64,000 bases of DNA from Blasia pusilla (lineage: Eukaryota; Marchantiophyta; Marchantiopsida; Blasiales). A program made the position numbers and the translations under genes. The stretch covers positions 12,214,001-12,278,000 of the forward strand of contig CM114273.1 of assembly GCA_050084515.1 (NCBI GenBank). The letters run 5' to 3'. The first letter of the stretch is position 1; each line of letters begins with the position of its first letter. Below, one piece after another: positions 22,601 to 33,611 of the stretch. The notes beneath the pieces are model-generated. The model saw only the letters and a list, made by a program, of their open reading frames with translations, was not told the origin of the DNA and searched no databases.

Positions 22601-24011
22601 TTACTCCAACTCCTCGAGACGTCGACGTACTTGCCTGAGTTGTAGGCAGCGCTGGTCATCGAGGCACCATCGATGGTGTGTGTAGTGCCTCCGACAATGT
22701 GAATGACTGTGGAACCCTCGCCTGCCGCCCATCGGTCCCCTCCTGTGGGCCAATCTCAACTCCACCTCTCAATGGCTCGTTGCCTCTTGCAGCACCCGAA
22801 GTCACCACTACAGCCGCCTCAACCTGAGCTGCACTACACATAAACCCCATACTAGCGATATCCTCACCCGGATGAGGGTAAGAGGTAGAAGGTGGAGCCA
22901 CACTAGCTGCTCGCGGCTCCGTGCCTTCCCTGAGCTGCATCATCGTCATGGCAGCAATCCTCTGCTCCAACTAATCGATGTGTGAGAGAAGTGCCGGCTC
23001 TGGTGCTCCTGCTCCATCTCTTCTAGCTGGCGGTGGTCGTCTACCACCACATCCACAAAGAACTCCCCAACCTCCTCCAAGACGACCGCCCCCAGGCCCT
23101 CGGCCTACCTCTCGACGTGCCTCTCGACGAAGGTCAAAACATCTATCCCTGGTGTGACCATATCTGTGGCAACAGTCACACTGGTACTGTGGTGGGGCCA
23201 TCCTCTATAGCTCTTGAGCAATCGGAGGCGCTCGTGGTCCTCTCCCATGCTGTGGGTAGTCTCTCTGCCTATGGGCCCTTCCACACGTCCAACAAGACAA
23301 TATCAGTCCCTACTGGGCAACATATGTAGGTACGGCTCGTTGCCTCATAGGCTCACGATACTCGGCCTTCTCTCTGGGCACACTGGCCCGCTCTTGTGGT
23401 ACTGGTGCTCGTTGTAGCACCTAAACTGACCGCGCCTTAGTCACTCCATACGTAGCAATGATCAACCTCCTCATGCACGTGAATGCCTCTCTCAGACTCT
23501 CACACGATCGTCGCTGAAAATCCTGTAGACTCTTCACCTTGTTGGTGGGTGCGCCTTGGTAGATCTTCCCCAACTGTCGGAAGAACTCCACTGTGGGACT
23601 GAAGCTGGGTGGCCCTCTACCACCAAAGGTCTTTGCCACATTGCCTGTCTCATTGCCCTCCTCTCCATCTAGTCTCCGGTCTGATGGTGTGGGTCTCTCT
23701 CCTCTCACAATCCCATCATATGCCTCACGACCACTAGTCGACACAAACCCTGGAGCCCAATACATCCTCTAGGTATCAACCTCTACTGAATATAGTGATC
23801 AAAACTCCATGTAGTCATCCATTGGAGGACCCTCCAAGTGTTGGAACAACCACTTCCATGCCATGAAAGGGTTGAACTGTATCGGGGTCCATATCTCCTG
23901 GAAGTCGCACCAGGTGTCAAACTCTTGGATAAATTCATCTAAGTCGATGGTGCTCACTGCACCCGAGAAATGACGCATGCCCAAATAGCCCATGTCGTCC
24001 ATCTCCTGCCA
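22601..24011 (-). pseudogene. E2 gag with two zinc knuckles
   Basis: Capsid homologous to E1 and E5: FSGAVSTIDLDEFIQEF, then AWKWLFQHLEGPPMDDY, EFFRQLGKIYQGAPTNK and CMRRLIIATYGVT. Two zinc knuckles follow, one damaged (CWTCGRAHRQRDY, last Cys changed) and one intact (CDCCHRYGHTRDRC, at about 23,140-23,180), then a Gly/Arg-rich tail. The likely start lies slightly upstream (about 24,150), where E5 has ATG and E2 has GTG. Several stops are present. Confidence 0.82.
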
Positions 24012-25386
24012 AGTGATACTGCCTTCGTCTGCGATCTCCTCACAGGCCCGGGTGTCGATCTAGCCACAGATGGATGTCGAGGTAGCTCCTCACTCGTAAC
24101 CCCTCGGTATCTCACTCCACTCCGTGTCACACCACTACTACTGCTCGCACTACCCCATTCTTCCGAACCCTAGAAGAACGCCGTGATGACAACCCTGTCT
24201 CACTCGCTCAAACACTCAGACTCACCAAGAGTCTCCCACACTCCTCACAAGCTCACCTATGCTAACGTCAATCCCGTGATGACACACCCGGTCTCACGCA
24301 CACTCAACACTCGGGCTCACCATGAGCCTCCCAACTGACTCACCTAACCTAGCGACACTCTCGGATCATACATGCGACCCCTACTCGGCAACCGTTGTAT
24401 ATCCACCAACATACTATACATGAAAAGAGTCTACACTCGTCACCATCACTGCACCCACCTAGCACCAGCTACTACCCGATACCTAGCACTCTCAATCACA
24501 CACGACAAGTGCGGGAAAAGGGACTCGAACGGGTAACCTGATCACGCCCTCCAACCTACGCACCATCAACACTCACTCCTCCATGTGGTGCGGCAACCTC
24601 CGCAACACAACACCCTCCTCAACCAACACGTCGATCCTCCCGTCAACTGATGTGGACAACCCGTCGGCATCATGCGCACTGACACTCCATCGTCAACTCT
24701 CCCTCGCAAACTGTTTGTGTAAACAGCCATCTCGATCATAGTCGTAACAACATGAGTGTAACATCAATTCTCTGAACAGGATAACCGCCTACAACATCCG
24801 CCCAACCATGTAACTCCTACCCCACCAAGTTCTTTTCTCCTAACTCCACATCTGGTCTCTACGTGGTAAGCTCAGCCAACTACGTCCCCTGCCCAACTAT
24901 GTGGGCCGCCTACCACGTCTGACTCCTTCTAAACCCTGTCCAGCACGCCTCCCTATGCCCAGGGGGGAAGTAAGGGACGGCTCCGGCCGCCTCCACGCCC
25001 GGTCCACCTCGTGTGCCTCCGGCGTCCGCCTCTGCGCCCCGTCTACCGCCGTGCCCCTGTCCGCCTCTGACCTAAAATATGCCCTAGTCTAGCTGCCTCT
25101 ACTTAAGAGCCCCCTTGCGGCTGCAAGACAAGCTCTAAAGTATACTTCTCCTCTCTCTCCCAACACTCCCGCTTGCGTACACTCTACGCCACACCGCGCG
25201 CTACACCTGGCTGCTGTCCTCCGTCAATTTGTACGAAAGAAATCTACAAAAAATGGACAAGGCTTCCGCGCATGGCCTTCCGAACATAAAATGACCAACA
25301 AAAATGCCAACCAGCATCTCCAAAGCTCCCCACCGAGGCAACTCGCTTGCCTACCTGCAAACAACGAATTCCCACCAACCCCCTGA
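24012..25386 (-). other. E2 long 5' leader
   Basis: About 1.3 kb between primer site and gag. It is homologous, on the opposite strand, to the E5 leader at 48,490-49,978: both contain GAGTAGGGGTCG and a segment around 'gccgggtgtgtcatcac'. No conserved frame was found. Length and conservation suggest an RNA leader with packaging or translation signals. Confidence 0.6.
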
Positions 25387-25399
25387 CATCTTTCTCATG
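25387..25399 (-). promoter_or_regulatory. E2 putative self-priming primer-binding site
   Basis: Minus-strand CATGAGAAAGATG lies directly inside the end of the 5' terminal block, where a tRNA primer site is expected. It is the exact reverse complement of CATCTTTCTCATG at 25,556-25,568, which sits 25-40 nt after the TATA box, at the predicted transcript start. No tRNA-Met primer site (TGGTATCAGAGC) is present here. The same pair occurs in E5 (48,294-48,306 and 48,477-48,489). The model is Tf1, where the mRNA 5' end folds back to prime. Confidence 0.7.
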
Positions 25400-25873
25400 T
25401 AAAAAAAGTAAAAACGGCACACCCGGCCTAAAACTCCACTCCTCAATCTACATCGGCACATCGAGCCTCGTCCACCCTGCGCTATCAAGGAATCTGGACG
25501 CTAGCACCCTAGTCTTATCTCACACACATACAAGAGAGGTGCTCCAATGGCCCAACATGAGAAAGATGGCTTAGGAAAGCCATCTTCCTCTCTTATATAG
25601 GGTTGTGAAGAGCCAAAAGACTCTTCCCCTAAAAATAGCCATCCCCTTGGTAACCTACGCGCACAGGTTACCAGGGGCGGGTGACTTGGTCAACAAGTCA
25701 CCCGGCTGTGAAAGACCTCAACAAGAAAGTTGTCGGAAACGACGTTCTTCACACAATGGACCTATCCTGAACCTCATCCGACATCATGGGACAAAGTTAC
25801 ACTCAAGATAGTCCGCTGGCTCCTACGCCCTATCCACGATAGATCTCGGCCTATCGGCTACTCAGATGTGACA
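25400..25873 (-). repeat. E2 5' terminal block B (promoter)
   Basis: Starts TGTCACATC at 25,873 and runs 474 bp to the primer site. It carries the TATA box CTATATAAG (25,592-25,600), then a 10-bp hairpin AAGATGGCTT-tcct-AAGCCATCTT (25,563-25,586) overlapping the predicted transcript start. The homologous block in the 3' LTRs of E5 and E2 is followed by block A, but here it goes straight into the leader, so the two ends of the element differ. Confidence 0.7.
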
Positions 25874-26029
25874 GTACGGATGACGAGGCGAGCGACCCCC
25901 CACCATCTCCGCACGACGTATCAATGCCAAGCCTTCTGCACGTTGTAAGGCCACTAAGATGCATTCCCGAAAATAAGTAGTCAAGAAATCTAAGCCTAGA
26001 AGAGCTCCGGCTTGCATCAAGCTTCGACA

Positions 26030-26560
26030 TCATCCTAATTTTTTTTAATACGAGTGAACGTGCAAGAAAATAAAAATTTAATAATTTAGAAATATTTTAT
26101 TTCAAATTTTAAGAATAATAGTAAAATTTCAATTTTAAAAATAATTATCATTTAAAAGAAATTTTAAATAAAATCAAATTTCCCTAAAAAAATTCAAAAA
26201 TATTTACTCATCCCTTTCCATTCTTCTCATCAAAATAACATCCATTAATTAAATTAATCATTATTTTTAATTAATAAAATAATTTTCATTCAAATTCATT
26301 TTTCTTTTCCCAAAATATCAAATGTGAATAAGCATAATTATTTAAAAAAATAAGCATATTTTCCATTTCAAAATAATTTTTATTTTCTTAAATCTTAGAA
26401 GAGTAATAACATTCCACTCTTTTAAATAATTCCACTCTTCAATCAAAATTTAAATGATATCCCACTCCCCTAAATAATTCCACCCTTCTATAAAATTTAA
26501 ACAATATTTACTCCTTCCTCATTAAAATTCATTTTCCCTCCATTCAATATAAGGCTATTG
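26030..26560 (-). repeat. AT-rich dispersed repeat, minus copy
   Basis: Inverted relative of 10,850-11,330. Internally the phrase ATTCCAC(T/C)CTT with AAATAATT recurs three times (26,410-26,490), a short degenerate tandem. No coding sequence. Confidence 0.6.
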
Positions 26561-27300
26561 TTATCTATGGGTTTCAAAATTTCAACAAGATTGACCTAGA
26601 GCTAATATGCATGTCCACCGCGTGAGTTGATGTCATTTGATGCAAACTCGGAAAAAAAATAGATCCTACACCAATACCTCACCCTCCAAGTTCACAACAC
26701 GACTTCCAAGCATAATTCCTCCTCCAAGTATTTGCTTAAGTGGCCCCCTATGAAACTTTCCTTGCATAGCTGACCTTGTCCTGAAATTTATTGCTTGATT
26801 GGCCCTTTGACATTGTCACGTTCGACTCCAAACTGGTTGCTTCTAGTGTTCTTCTACGTCACTATTGTAGAGAGCATGGGTAGGATAGAGGCGTAATCTG
26901 CAATTAGGGGTTACCATGACTTGGTGACAGGTCAGCATGCTACTTGACAAGTCATCTTCATGAGTCATGTTCACCTAATTTTGAGTCAAGCACTTGTTCT
27001 TTGTTTACTATTCATCTCTTGGTTTGTAGAATGGATGGTACTGACCCACCCCAAAGATTCTCTATTGCCATGTAAGGTTGACGACTGTCTAGACTTGAGT
27101 AGACATCATTTTCCTATGGATCAAAAGGGGTTATTTGGTAGTAATCGTGAGGAGGAGAAGAAAAAGTATTATGAACTAAGCCCATTATGAAGAGAGTCTC
27201 AAGCTGCTTTCAAGTTGTGGAGATCATCCACATCCAAGAATGAGCCCAATCTGGAAGGCTTCAGTTTGGAAGAAGGTAAATACTTGTGTGAGTTGGGGTT
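26561..27300. other. Unassigned spacer
   Basis: No supported gene. The frame 26,960-27,190 (+) has no motif. The right boundary is the E3 3' terminus. Confidence 0.4.
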
Positions 27301-27301
27301 A

Positions 27302-28064
27302 GTCGTGCGCATACGCATCGTTACAAAATATACATTTTTCACCGTATACACACACAAATACAGAAGATTCCATACTAACTCATGTCAGCTAAACATTGAG
27401 AGGATCGAGTCCCAAAATATCTCCAATAAATCACAAACACTCAAAAAGGTCTCACAATATGCACACAAATGTATCTCTTTCTCATGTTAAACCAAACCCA
27501 CTCTCCTAATTAGAGGCTTGAATTACACATACGGCAAGGAGGACCATAGCTACGTCGCCTCATGCAAAGAGGTTCAACAAAGCAAGAATGAGCTCCAAAG
27601 CTCCCTCTCTTTGGGTATAACCCATTCCCTCTCCCAAACTCTCTCCATGGTAATCTATGCTAATAGATTTGGCTCTTTACCTCCTATGGGGGTCAAGGGC
27701 CACTTCCCAAATTGTAAAGGAAATTCTACTCATAACGGTAACTTACCCAAAATAGTAAGTTTCTATATATAACTCCAAATGAACCTAAACGAAGGGAAAA
27801 CCTACTCTCTCAGGTTACTTGGGGCCTCATCAGATCATCATTGATATCTCGAGGTTATCCTCCAATATCCTTGAAGGGGCTCTATCAAAACTTTTTGATT
27901 TATCCTAAAGGATGTGATAATTATCGTACGCATACAGATCGCTACATTACATACATTGCTATCACCAAATACACACACAAACACACAAGATACCATACTA
28001 ACTTATGGCATCTAAACATCAAGATGAGTGGGTACCAAAATATTTTTAATCAATCCCCTCATAG
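27302..28064 (-). repeat. E3 3' end: LTR B-A' preceded by A and polypurine tract
   Basis: On the minus strand: a degraded polypurine tract (CTATGAGGGGATT, 28,053-28,064), block A (about 27,923-28,052), block B from TTATCACATC (27,919) with GTTATACCC as a TATA-like box (about 27,612-27,620), and a second A (27,302-27,440) ending GCGCACGACT. This is the third independent example of the A-B-A 3' end. Confidence 0.7.
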
Positions 28065-28240
28065 TTTTTGGTTAGGTCTCTCTAACTCCAAATAGCCATC
28101 TATGCCTACTTACTATAACACACGTCTCTAGGATGTTATGAGCAAAAAGGCTGGATGCTTATGTGACCCCATTGTTAGTTGCCTTCTTGTCATCCCTATC
28201 ATGAACACAAGTTTGGATCTAAGACTACCTAGTCTCTACT

Positions 28241-28785
28241 CTATGTACATCTGGGGCATATCCATCGTCCCCAAGAAACCCTAGTGAAAGGTGACGTCAT
28301 ATGTGCCATGTGCCACCCTTTCAAACATCCATTATAGACAAGAATAGTAGATGCATCATGGGCGGATACATACAACATACAATGCAAGCTTGCAAGAACT
28401 ACTACTAAGCTTAGATTAACTATACCGTCAATGTTAGGAAGGTGACATGACGCACAAGGTCCTTCCAAACCATACTATTACGTCCCTCCAATATGAGAAC
28501 ATCATATGACAAGACATCACACACTCTCAAGATAGTGCGCCCAACAATCACATCCAGCATCTTAGTTACTGTCGACTGCAAGTAGATATAGTCTCCCCAA
28601 TAAGATCTCCAGATTTTTTGTCGGTAATGACCTCCCTGAATGGTCGCATACATCAAATTATCACGATGTTACACAACTTCTTAGTTCTCGAATGACATGG
28701 ATATAACTCTCCAAAATAACTCAACCCGCTAAGAATATGCTCACATCCATACATCAGGATTAACAAGGTTCAACACCACACTAGT
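28241..28785 (-). pseudogene. E3 integrase C-terminus and degenerate PHD finger
   Basis: The most decayed PHD copy. It reads CMLY where others have CMLC, and YNGC for CDGC, but keeps LKGWHMAH and the closing RWICPRCT. The barrel segment YWGDYIYLQ and the motif CASCHL are present. Upstream the integrase is interrupted at 28,786 by nested small elements and resumes at 29,624. Confidence 0.75.
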
Positions 28786-28842
28786 ATTTAAGATTGCACA
28801 GAAACGGACATATCTGTCTATGGGACGAACATGTGCGGACGT

Positions 28843-28874
28843 GAGCGCACGTATGTGTCCACATACGTGCGCTC
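28843..28874. repeat. 14-bp palindrome GAGCGCACGTATGT
   Basis: The arm 28,843-28,856 is the exact reverse complement of 28,861-28,874, with a GTCC loop. It lies inside a MITE-like sequence and may be its centre or an inverted-duplication junction. Confidence 0.8.
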
Positions 28875-29125
28875 AAGTACTCGAGACACAAATCTAAACG
28901 CGTCCTTAAGTCCCTCAAGTCCATTGCATAGACCAACGCGGGCTAAGCCCACACCCGTTTTGTGACCCGCGGCAAACTCGTAGGGCTAGCTGGGCCCCTA
29001 TTGGATAGGCTCAGGGCTGACACACGGTGAGCTCAAGGCCCACACACGATAAAGTCTGGGCCCACAACACGGGCTTAGGGCCTGCCGTATGGAGGCCTTT
29101 AGCTCACCTTACGGGCCTTGCCCAC

Positions 29126-29403
29126 ATGGTTGCACAAAAACGGACAAGTCTTTCCTCAGGAAGGACATGGGTTCCAAGAGGTGGGACCCATACTTATAAT
29201 CCATGATGTAAGGCAAGGCAAGGATGAGTGGAGCAATGAGGGAGGAGGGAGTGGAGGTGGAGGGAGGAAGAAACGGGGGAGTATGAAACACGAAGGCAAT
29301 AAAGGGGAAGGAGAAAGAAGGGAAACGTGGGGCCCATATGGACAAGTCCTTCCATAGGACGGACATAAGTCCACGGACACGGACTTTATCCACATGCAAT
29401 CTT
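29126..29403. mobile_element. MITE copy 2, inverted relative to 8,079-8,392
   Basis: Starts ATGGTTGCACAAAAACGGAC and ends, read on the other strand, AAGATTGCATGTGGATAAAG. The interior matches the minus strand of copy 1, including GGAAGAAACGGGGGAGTATG and GTGGGACCCATACTT. No convincing target duplication was found, perhaps because it inserted into related sequence. Confidence 0.75.
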
Positions 29404-29623
29404 GCTTACCTATTTTTCGTGATGCTAGCAAGATTGCACACAGTCAAAGTCCATATCCTACGGGCCTGCCACGAGCTGTGTGCGGGCCACAAAAGGGTAC
29501 AGGTTCGGTCCGCGTTGGTCTACGCAACGGGCTTGGCCGACTCGGCTGCAAGCCATGGATTCCCGAGCCTGCACATACATGTTCGTTCCTAGGACGGACA
29601 TAAATCCGTAGACATGGATATGT

Positions 29624-29680
29624 ATCACGAAAAATAGCCACAAGTAAATCAGGCTCTTGGCCATAAAGCAACATATACAT
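29624..29680 (-). pseudogene. E3 integrase fragment
   Basis: Minus-strand LLYGQEPDLLVAIFRD matches LLFGREPDLLAAIRRD of E2 integrase. It is cut at 29,680 by the CACTA-like terminus. Confidence 0.7.
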
Positions 29681-30390
29681 ACTAGAAGAAATGTATGGTT
29701 TCTATGACTTAACTTTAGATGATTGCCCAAATGTCATTTGCCTATGATCCAAGTAGTTAGAAATATTTTTTAGTTCTCAACAAGTCATATCTTCTCACTT
29801 GTCCAATATTTATGAGTTATGAACCATGACTTATGTTCTTAAGAATTTCATCCTCCAATCATAGGATGTTTCTCATTTATCTTGGGATATAATTTGTTTT
29901 AGGCATTTCGTTGTAGTGAAGCATTGAAGCATTATTTCACTAAAGCCTAACACTTTCCAACATAAATTGTCAATATGTGGCCATATCTAGATCTGAAAAC
30001 ATCTCCACATAGAATTTAATACCACTTAAAATTCAAATACATATAGAAATATATTTTACCAATAGCCCACACATTATTGTATGTACATGAGCAAGATCTG
30101 AAAGAATCTCTACATGGAATTTAATACCACTTAAATTTCTATGTATTTTTATAATTTTTGTATATATTTTAATTTGGAATTAAAATATCTATTTTTCCTT
30201 TACAATTCCATTTGGTGGAGAAACATCGATATTTCTCATTAAAGTTTAATCTCCATCTTAAAGTATACATATGAGAATGTTTGTATGATTTAGTATCTTT
30301 AAGCTAGTTTGAGTGATGGATCAATAAACGAGGAAAAATAATCACGATAATAATCATTGTTTTTTAGTGGAGATGTCACGAACATTCTTC
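29681..30390. mobile_element. CACTA-like terminus, copy 2
   Basis: Opens ACTAGAAGAAATGTATGG, matching the inverted end at 1,681-1,699 except for the first C (here T at 29,680) and scattered changes. AT-rich subterminal sequence with ATGACTT/AAGTCAT-like words follows. It inserted into E3 integrase. The other end of this element was not found in the window. Confidence 0.5.
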
Positions 30391-30394
30391 TTTG

Positions 30395-31480
30395 TATTTT
30401 CTTCATCTTAAAAGCATCATTGGTTCCCACCATTGGATTGACTTGGAGGAGTGGATTTTGGTAAGATCCTCTATCATTTCACTGGATCAGATTTTCCATT
30501 TGGTCTTCTATGATGAAACCAAAATTAGGAGACCATATTTAGGGTTTAAGATTTTTTATTCCCTCCTTGGATGATCATTTTAATATTTTGTTTTGGCCTT
30601 GGATCCTAATAGTAGATTGCATATTCTAACCAAGAAGCATGATTTATGAATTCTTGGTAGGAGAGAAAGGTCAAAAAAGAAGAGACAAAGAGGAAGATCA
30701 GAACTTCAAGTGCAAATCTTTTAAATTTTTTTACCATTCTTATATCCATGTTGAAAAATCATTTGTTCCCACCAGTGGATTGAGCTAAAAGTTGGAGGAC
30801 TTATTTTGGGAAGGCCCTCTCCCATTTGAACGGTTCAAATCTTCTATTTTTACTCTTCAATGACAAGGCAAGAAGAAGGAAACCAAATTTAAAATTTAAG
30901 ATTTTTATTTCCCTCTTTGGATGGTCATTTTGAGATTTTCTTTTTGTTCTGATTCTTGAGACCCAAGTGCATATTGTGACAAATTAGCATAAGTTATGCA
31001 TTCCTTTTTGGAGAGAAGGATACCAAAAGAAGGAAGAAAGAGAAGGAGAAGGGTAAATGTTTCAAGTGTCATTTGCGTTTTCATTTTCATCTTGTGACAT
31101 CATTATTTTCAAATTTTAAATTTTACAATCAAGAAATATCCACCCACCAACACACCACAAATTAAATATCATTTTTTTATTTAATACAAAAAAGTATTAA
31201 GAATTTTGTTCCAATGATGAACTTTTATAACCATTAGATTATTTTTAGACTTTATATGATCCAATTAAGTATCATATTTATTGGACTATAAGAATGATTT
31301 AACTATTATCATATTTGAGTTGTATCCTCTCACCATTGGATGGCCCTGATACTTTCCCGGATGATGAAAAACATGCTTTGGAAGAGTATGGACGGTTTAG
31401 ATCTTGCCAATTGGCCACATAGCAACAAGTAAAAATTCAGATTCCCTCTTTCATTGTGCATTTTTAAATCCATCATATAA
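30395..31480. repeat. ~350-bp subterminal repeats, inverted relative to 1-1,480
   Basis: Units begin near 30,417 and 30,757 (both with TTCCCACCA.TGGATTGA), and a related start is near 31,330. They share with the minus strand of 1-1,480 the order: CCA.TGGAT..., a segment like GGTTTAGATCT, TTAGGGTTTA, ATTCC...TGGTCATTT and the GAAGGA-rich end. This supports a single CACTA-like family at both places. Confidence 0.6.
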
Positions 31481-32084
31481 CCTTGAAATCCTCCGGAAAA
31501 AAAAGGATCTGGGCTCTACGCACGGAGTTCCATCACCCTGAAAAGTTTCAAGATTTATGGATGACCAGGGATGAAGTTTTGCCAAAATGTTAAGTCGAGA
31601 CAAAGAACTACGACCCTCCGAGAGGGATTCTTGTTGGTGTTGTTAATGTTTACATTTGTTATACCTTGATTTTCCATTTCCAATTTGGATTTAAAATTAT
31701 CGATCACGAGAATTATCTTCTATTTTTTACTCCGTCCTTGGAGGTGCATTTACCTTGAGAAATTTAATCAAGCCTAAAACCCTAATTTCACATGCCATGA
31801 GAAAAAACGATCTAGGGTTTTGACACTGAGTCCCATCTTTGTGAAAAATTACATGACTTATGGATTTTTGGTTATTAGGTTTAATACCTATTTTTGACTA
31901 GATTAAAGACTACTTAGATTATACTATATAGGCTATCGGTGACTAAAAGAGACTTGATTGGTTGTAAAAGAACTTGAATATATGGTCATATTTAAATGAA
32001 CTTAAGTCCTTATTTTATTTTTGAGCATGACTTCAAGAAAGTTGAAAACCCAAAAATGTTTTAATTCACCAAGAATGCCAAAAT

Positions 32085-33480
32085 TGGTATTCTATGAAAC
32101 AATGGTTTTTCCATTTTTCACCTTGTCCAACTTTCTCATCTTGAGGTGAAATTTGGCCCAAATGGTCTACAAGGTTCATATCACAATCTTGCTCTATTTC
32201 ATGCAAAATGGAGTTGGGAAAATAAGCTCAAAAATTACTAACTCCTTTTTGGACCCGAACCATAAAACCTTCTATCAAAATAAGGTTTTTTCATTTTTCA
32301 TATTGTCCAACTTTGTCATCTTGACTTGAGATTTGGCCAACATGGTCCCCAAGGTGCATTTATCCCTCTTGCCAAGTTTCAAGAAAAATGGAGTTGTGAG
32401 AAAAAGCTCAAAAATTACTAACTCCTTTTCTGATCCGAACCATTAAACCTTGAATGAAAAGAAGGTCTCATGATTTTTCACCTTGTCCGAAATTTTTCAT
32501 CTTGAGGTGAAATTTGGCCCAAATGGTGAACAAGGTTCATCTACCAGTCTTGCCATTTTTCATGAAAAATGGAGTTGGGAGCAAAATCTCAAAAATTACT
32601 AACTTCTTTTTGACCCGATCCATCGAAACAGACCTTCTCTCAGAATAAGGTTTTTTCCTTTTTTCATCTTGTCCAACTTTGTCATCTTGAGCTACAATTT
32701 GGCCAACATGGTTCCTAGGGTAAATCTAGCATTCTTGCCAAGTTTCAGACAAAATGAAGTTGCTAGCAAGAGCTAAAAAATTACTAACTCCTTTTTGGAC
32801 CCGAACCATCAAACCTTCTATCAAAATAAGGTTTTTCATTTTTCATCTTGTCCAACTTTGTCATCTTGAGTTGCAATTTGGCCAACTTGCTCCCCAAGGT
32901 GCATCTAGTATTCTTGCCAAGTTTCAGGCAAAATGAAGTTGTAAAATAAAGCTAAAAAATTACTAACTTCTTTTTGGACCCGCACCATCAGACCTTCTAT
33001 CAAAATAAGGTTTTTTCATTTTTCATCTTGTCCTATGTTTTCATCTTGAGCTGAAATTCGTCCAACATGGGTCCCAAGGTACATCTAGCACTCTTACCAA
33101 GTTTCAGGAAAAATGAAGTTGTGAGAAAAAGCTCAAAAATTTCTAACTCCTTTTTGGACCCGAACCAGCAAACCTTCTACCAAAATAAGGCTTTTTCATT
33201 TTTCATCTTGTCTAAATTTCCCCTCTTCCGTTGAAATTTTTTCTACATGGTTTCCAAGGTGCATGTTCCAATCTTGCCAAGTTTCAACCAAAATAGAGTT
33301 GTGAGGAAAACCTCAAAAATATGTAAGTACCTTTTGGCCCCAAACCACTAAACCTTCAATAGAGAGAAGGTTTTTTCCATTTTTCATCATGTCTAACTTT
33401 CCCAAGTTTCATTTGTAGCACTCTTCCAAATTTTTGAGCAAAATGGAGTTGTGACTACAAACTCAAAAATCACACTTACC
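32085..33480. repeat. ~181-bp tandem repeat, about 7.5 units
   Basis: The phrase ACCTTCTATCAAAATAAGG or a variant recurs at about 32,267, 32,447, 32,633, 32,812, 32,991, 33,172 and 33,351, spacing 177-186 bp. Each unit also has TCTTGTCCAACTTTGTCATC and TTACTAACTCCTTTTTGG. One diverged unit, inverted, lies at 53,640-53,818, right after hAT copy 2. Both sit about 150-250 bp beyond the transposase 3' end, so the repeat is probably part of the hAT element. Confidence 0.85.
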
Positions 33481-33611
33481 AATTTCACCTTCAAAGTAAA
33501 AATAAATCCTTTATTAGCAAGAAGTATATAAAAAGGAATGTCATATAAATGACATTCTTACAATAGTCAACACATAAAAAGTTTGCTACAACTATCTACT
33601 AATCCGTATCA

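Larger units (their letters stand above)
15606..25873 (-). mobile_element. MP gypsy element E2, near full length
   Basis: A 10.3-kb minus-strand element, about 9.2 kb without the solo LTR nested at 16,044-17,077. The termini are TGTCACATC at the 5' end (25,873) and CACACGACA at the 3' end (15,606). The flanks GTAT (15,602-15,605) and GTAC (25,874-25,877) fit a 4-bp target duplication with one difference. The order is 5' LTR block B, primer site, 1.4-kb leader, gag, protease, methyltransferase, RT, RNase H, integrase, PHD finger, polypurine tract, 3' LTR. Gag, protease and methyltransferase share one frame, as do the RT segments and, separately, the integrase-PHD segments. The frame changes between these blocks are few. 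Many in-frame stops show that it is dead. Confidence 0.85.
28786..29623. mobile_element. Nest of MITE-related sequences inside E3 integrase
   Basis: It interrupts integrase between a segment ending near CACTAGTAT and a segment starting ATCACGAAAAATAG. Inside are at least three starts related to the 8,079 MITE (AAGATTGCACAGAAACGGAC at 28,787; ATGGTTGCACAAAAACGGAC at 29,126; AAGATTGCACACAGTC at 29,430), GC-rich GGGC/GCCC-rich DNA at 28,930-29,110, and a 14-bp palindrome. It suggests repeated insertion into the same small element. Confidence 0.6.

Noticed and set aside
32085-33480. Centromeric satellite
   Set aside because: The unit length fits, but there are only about eight units and they are tied to a transposon flank.
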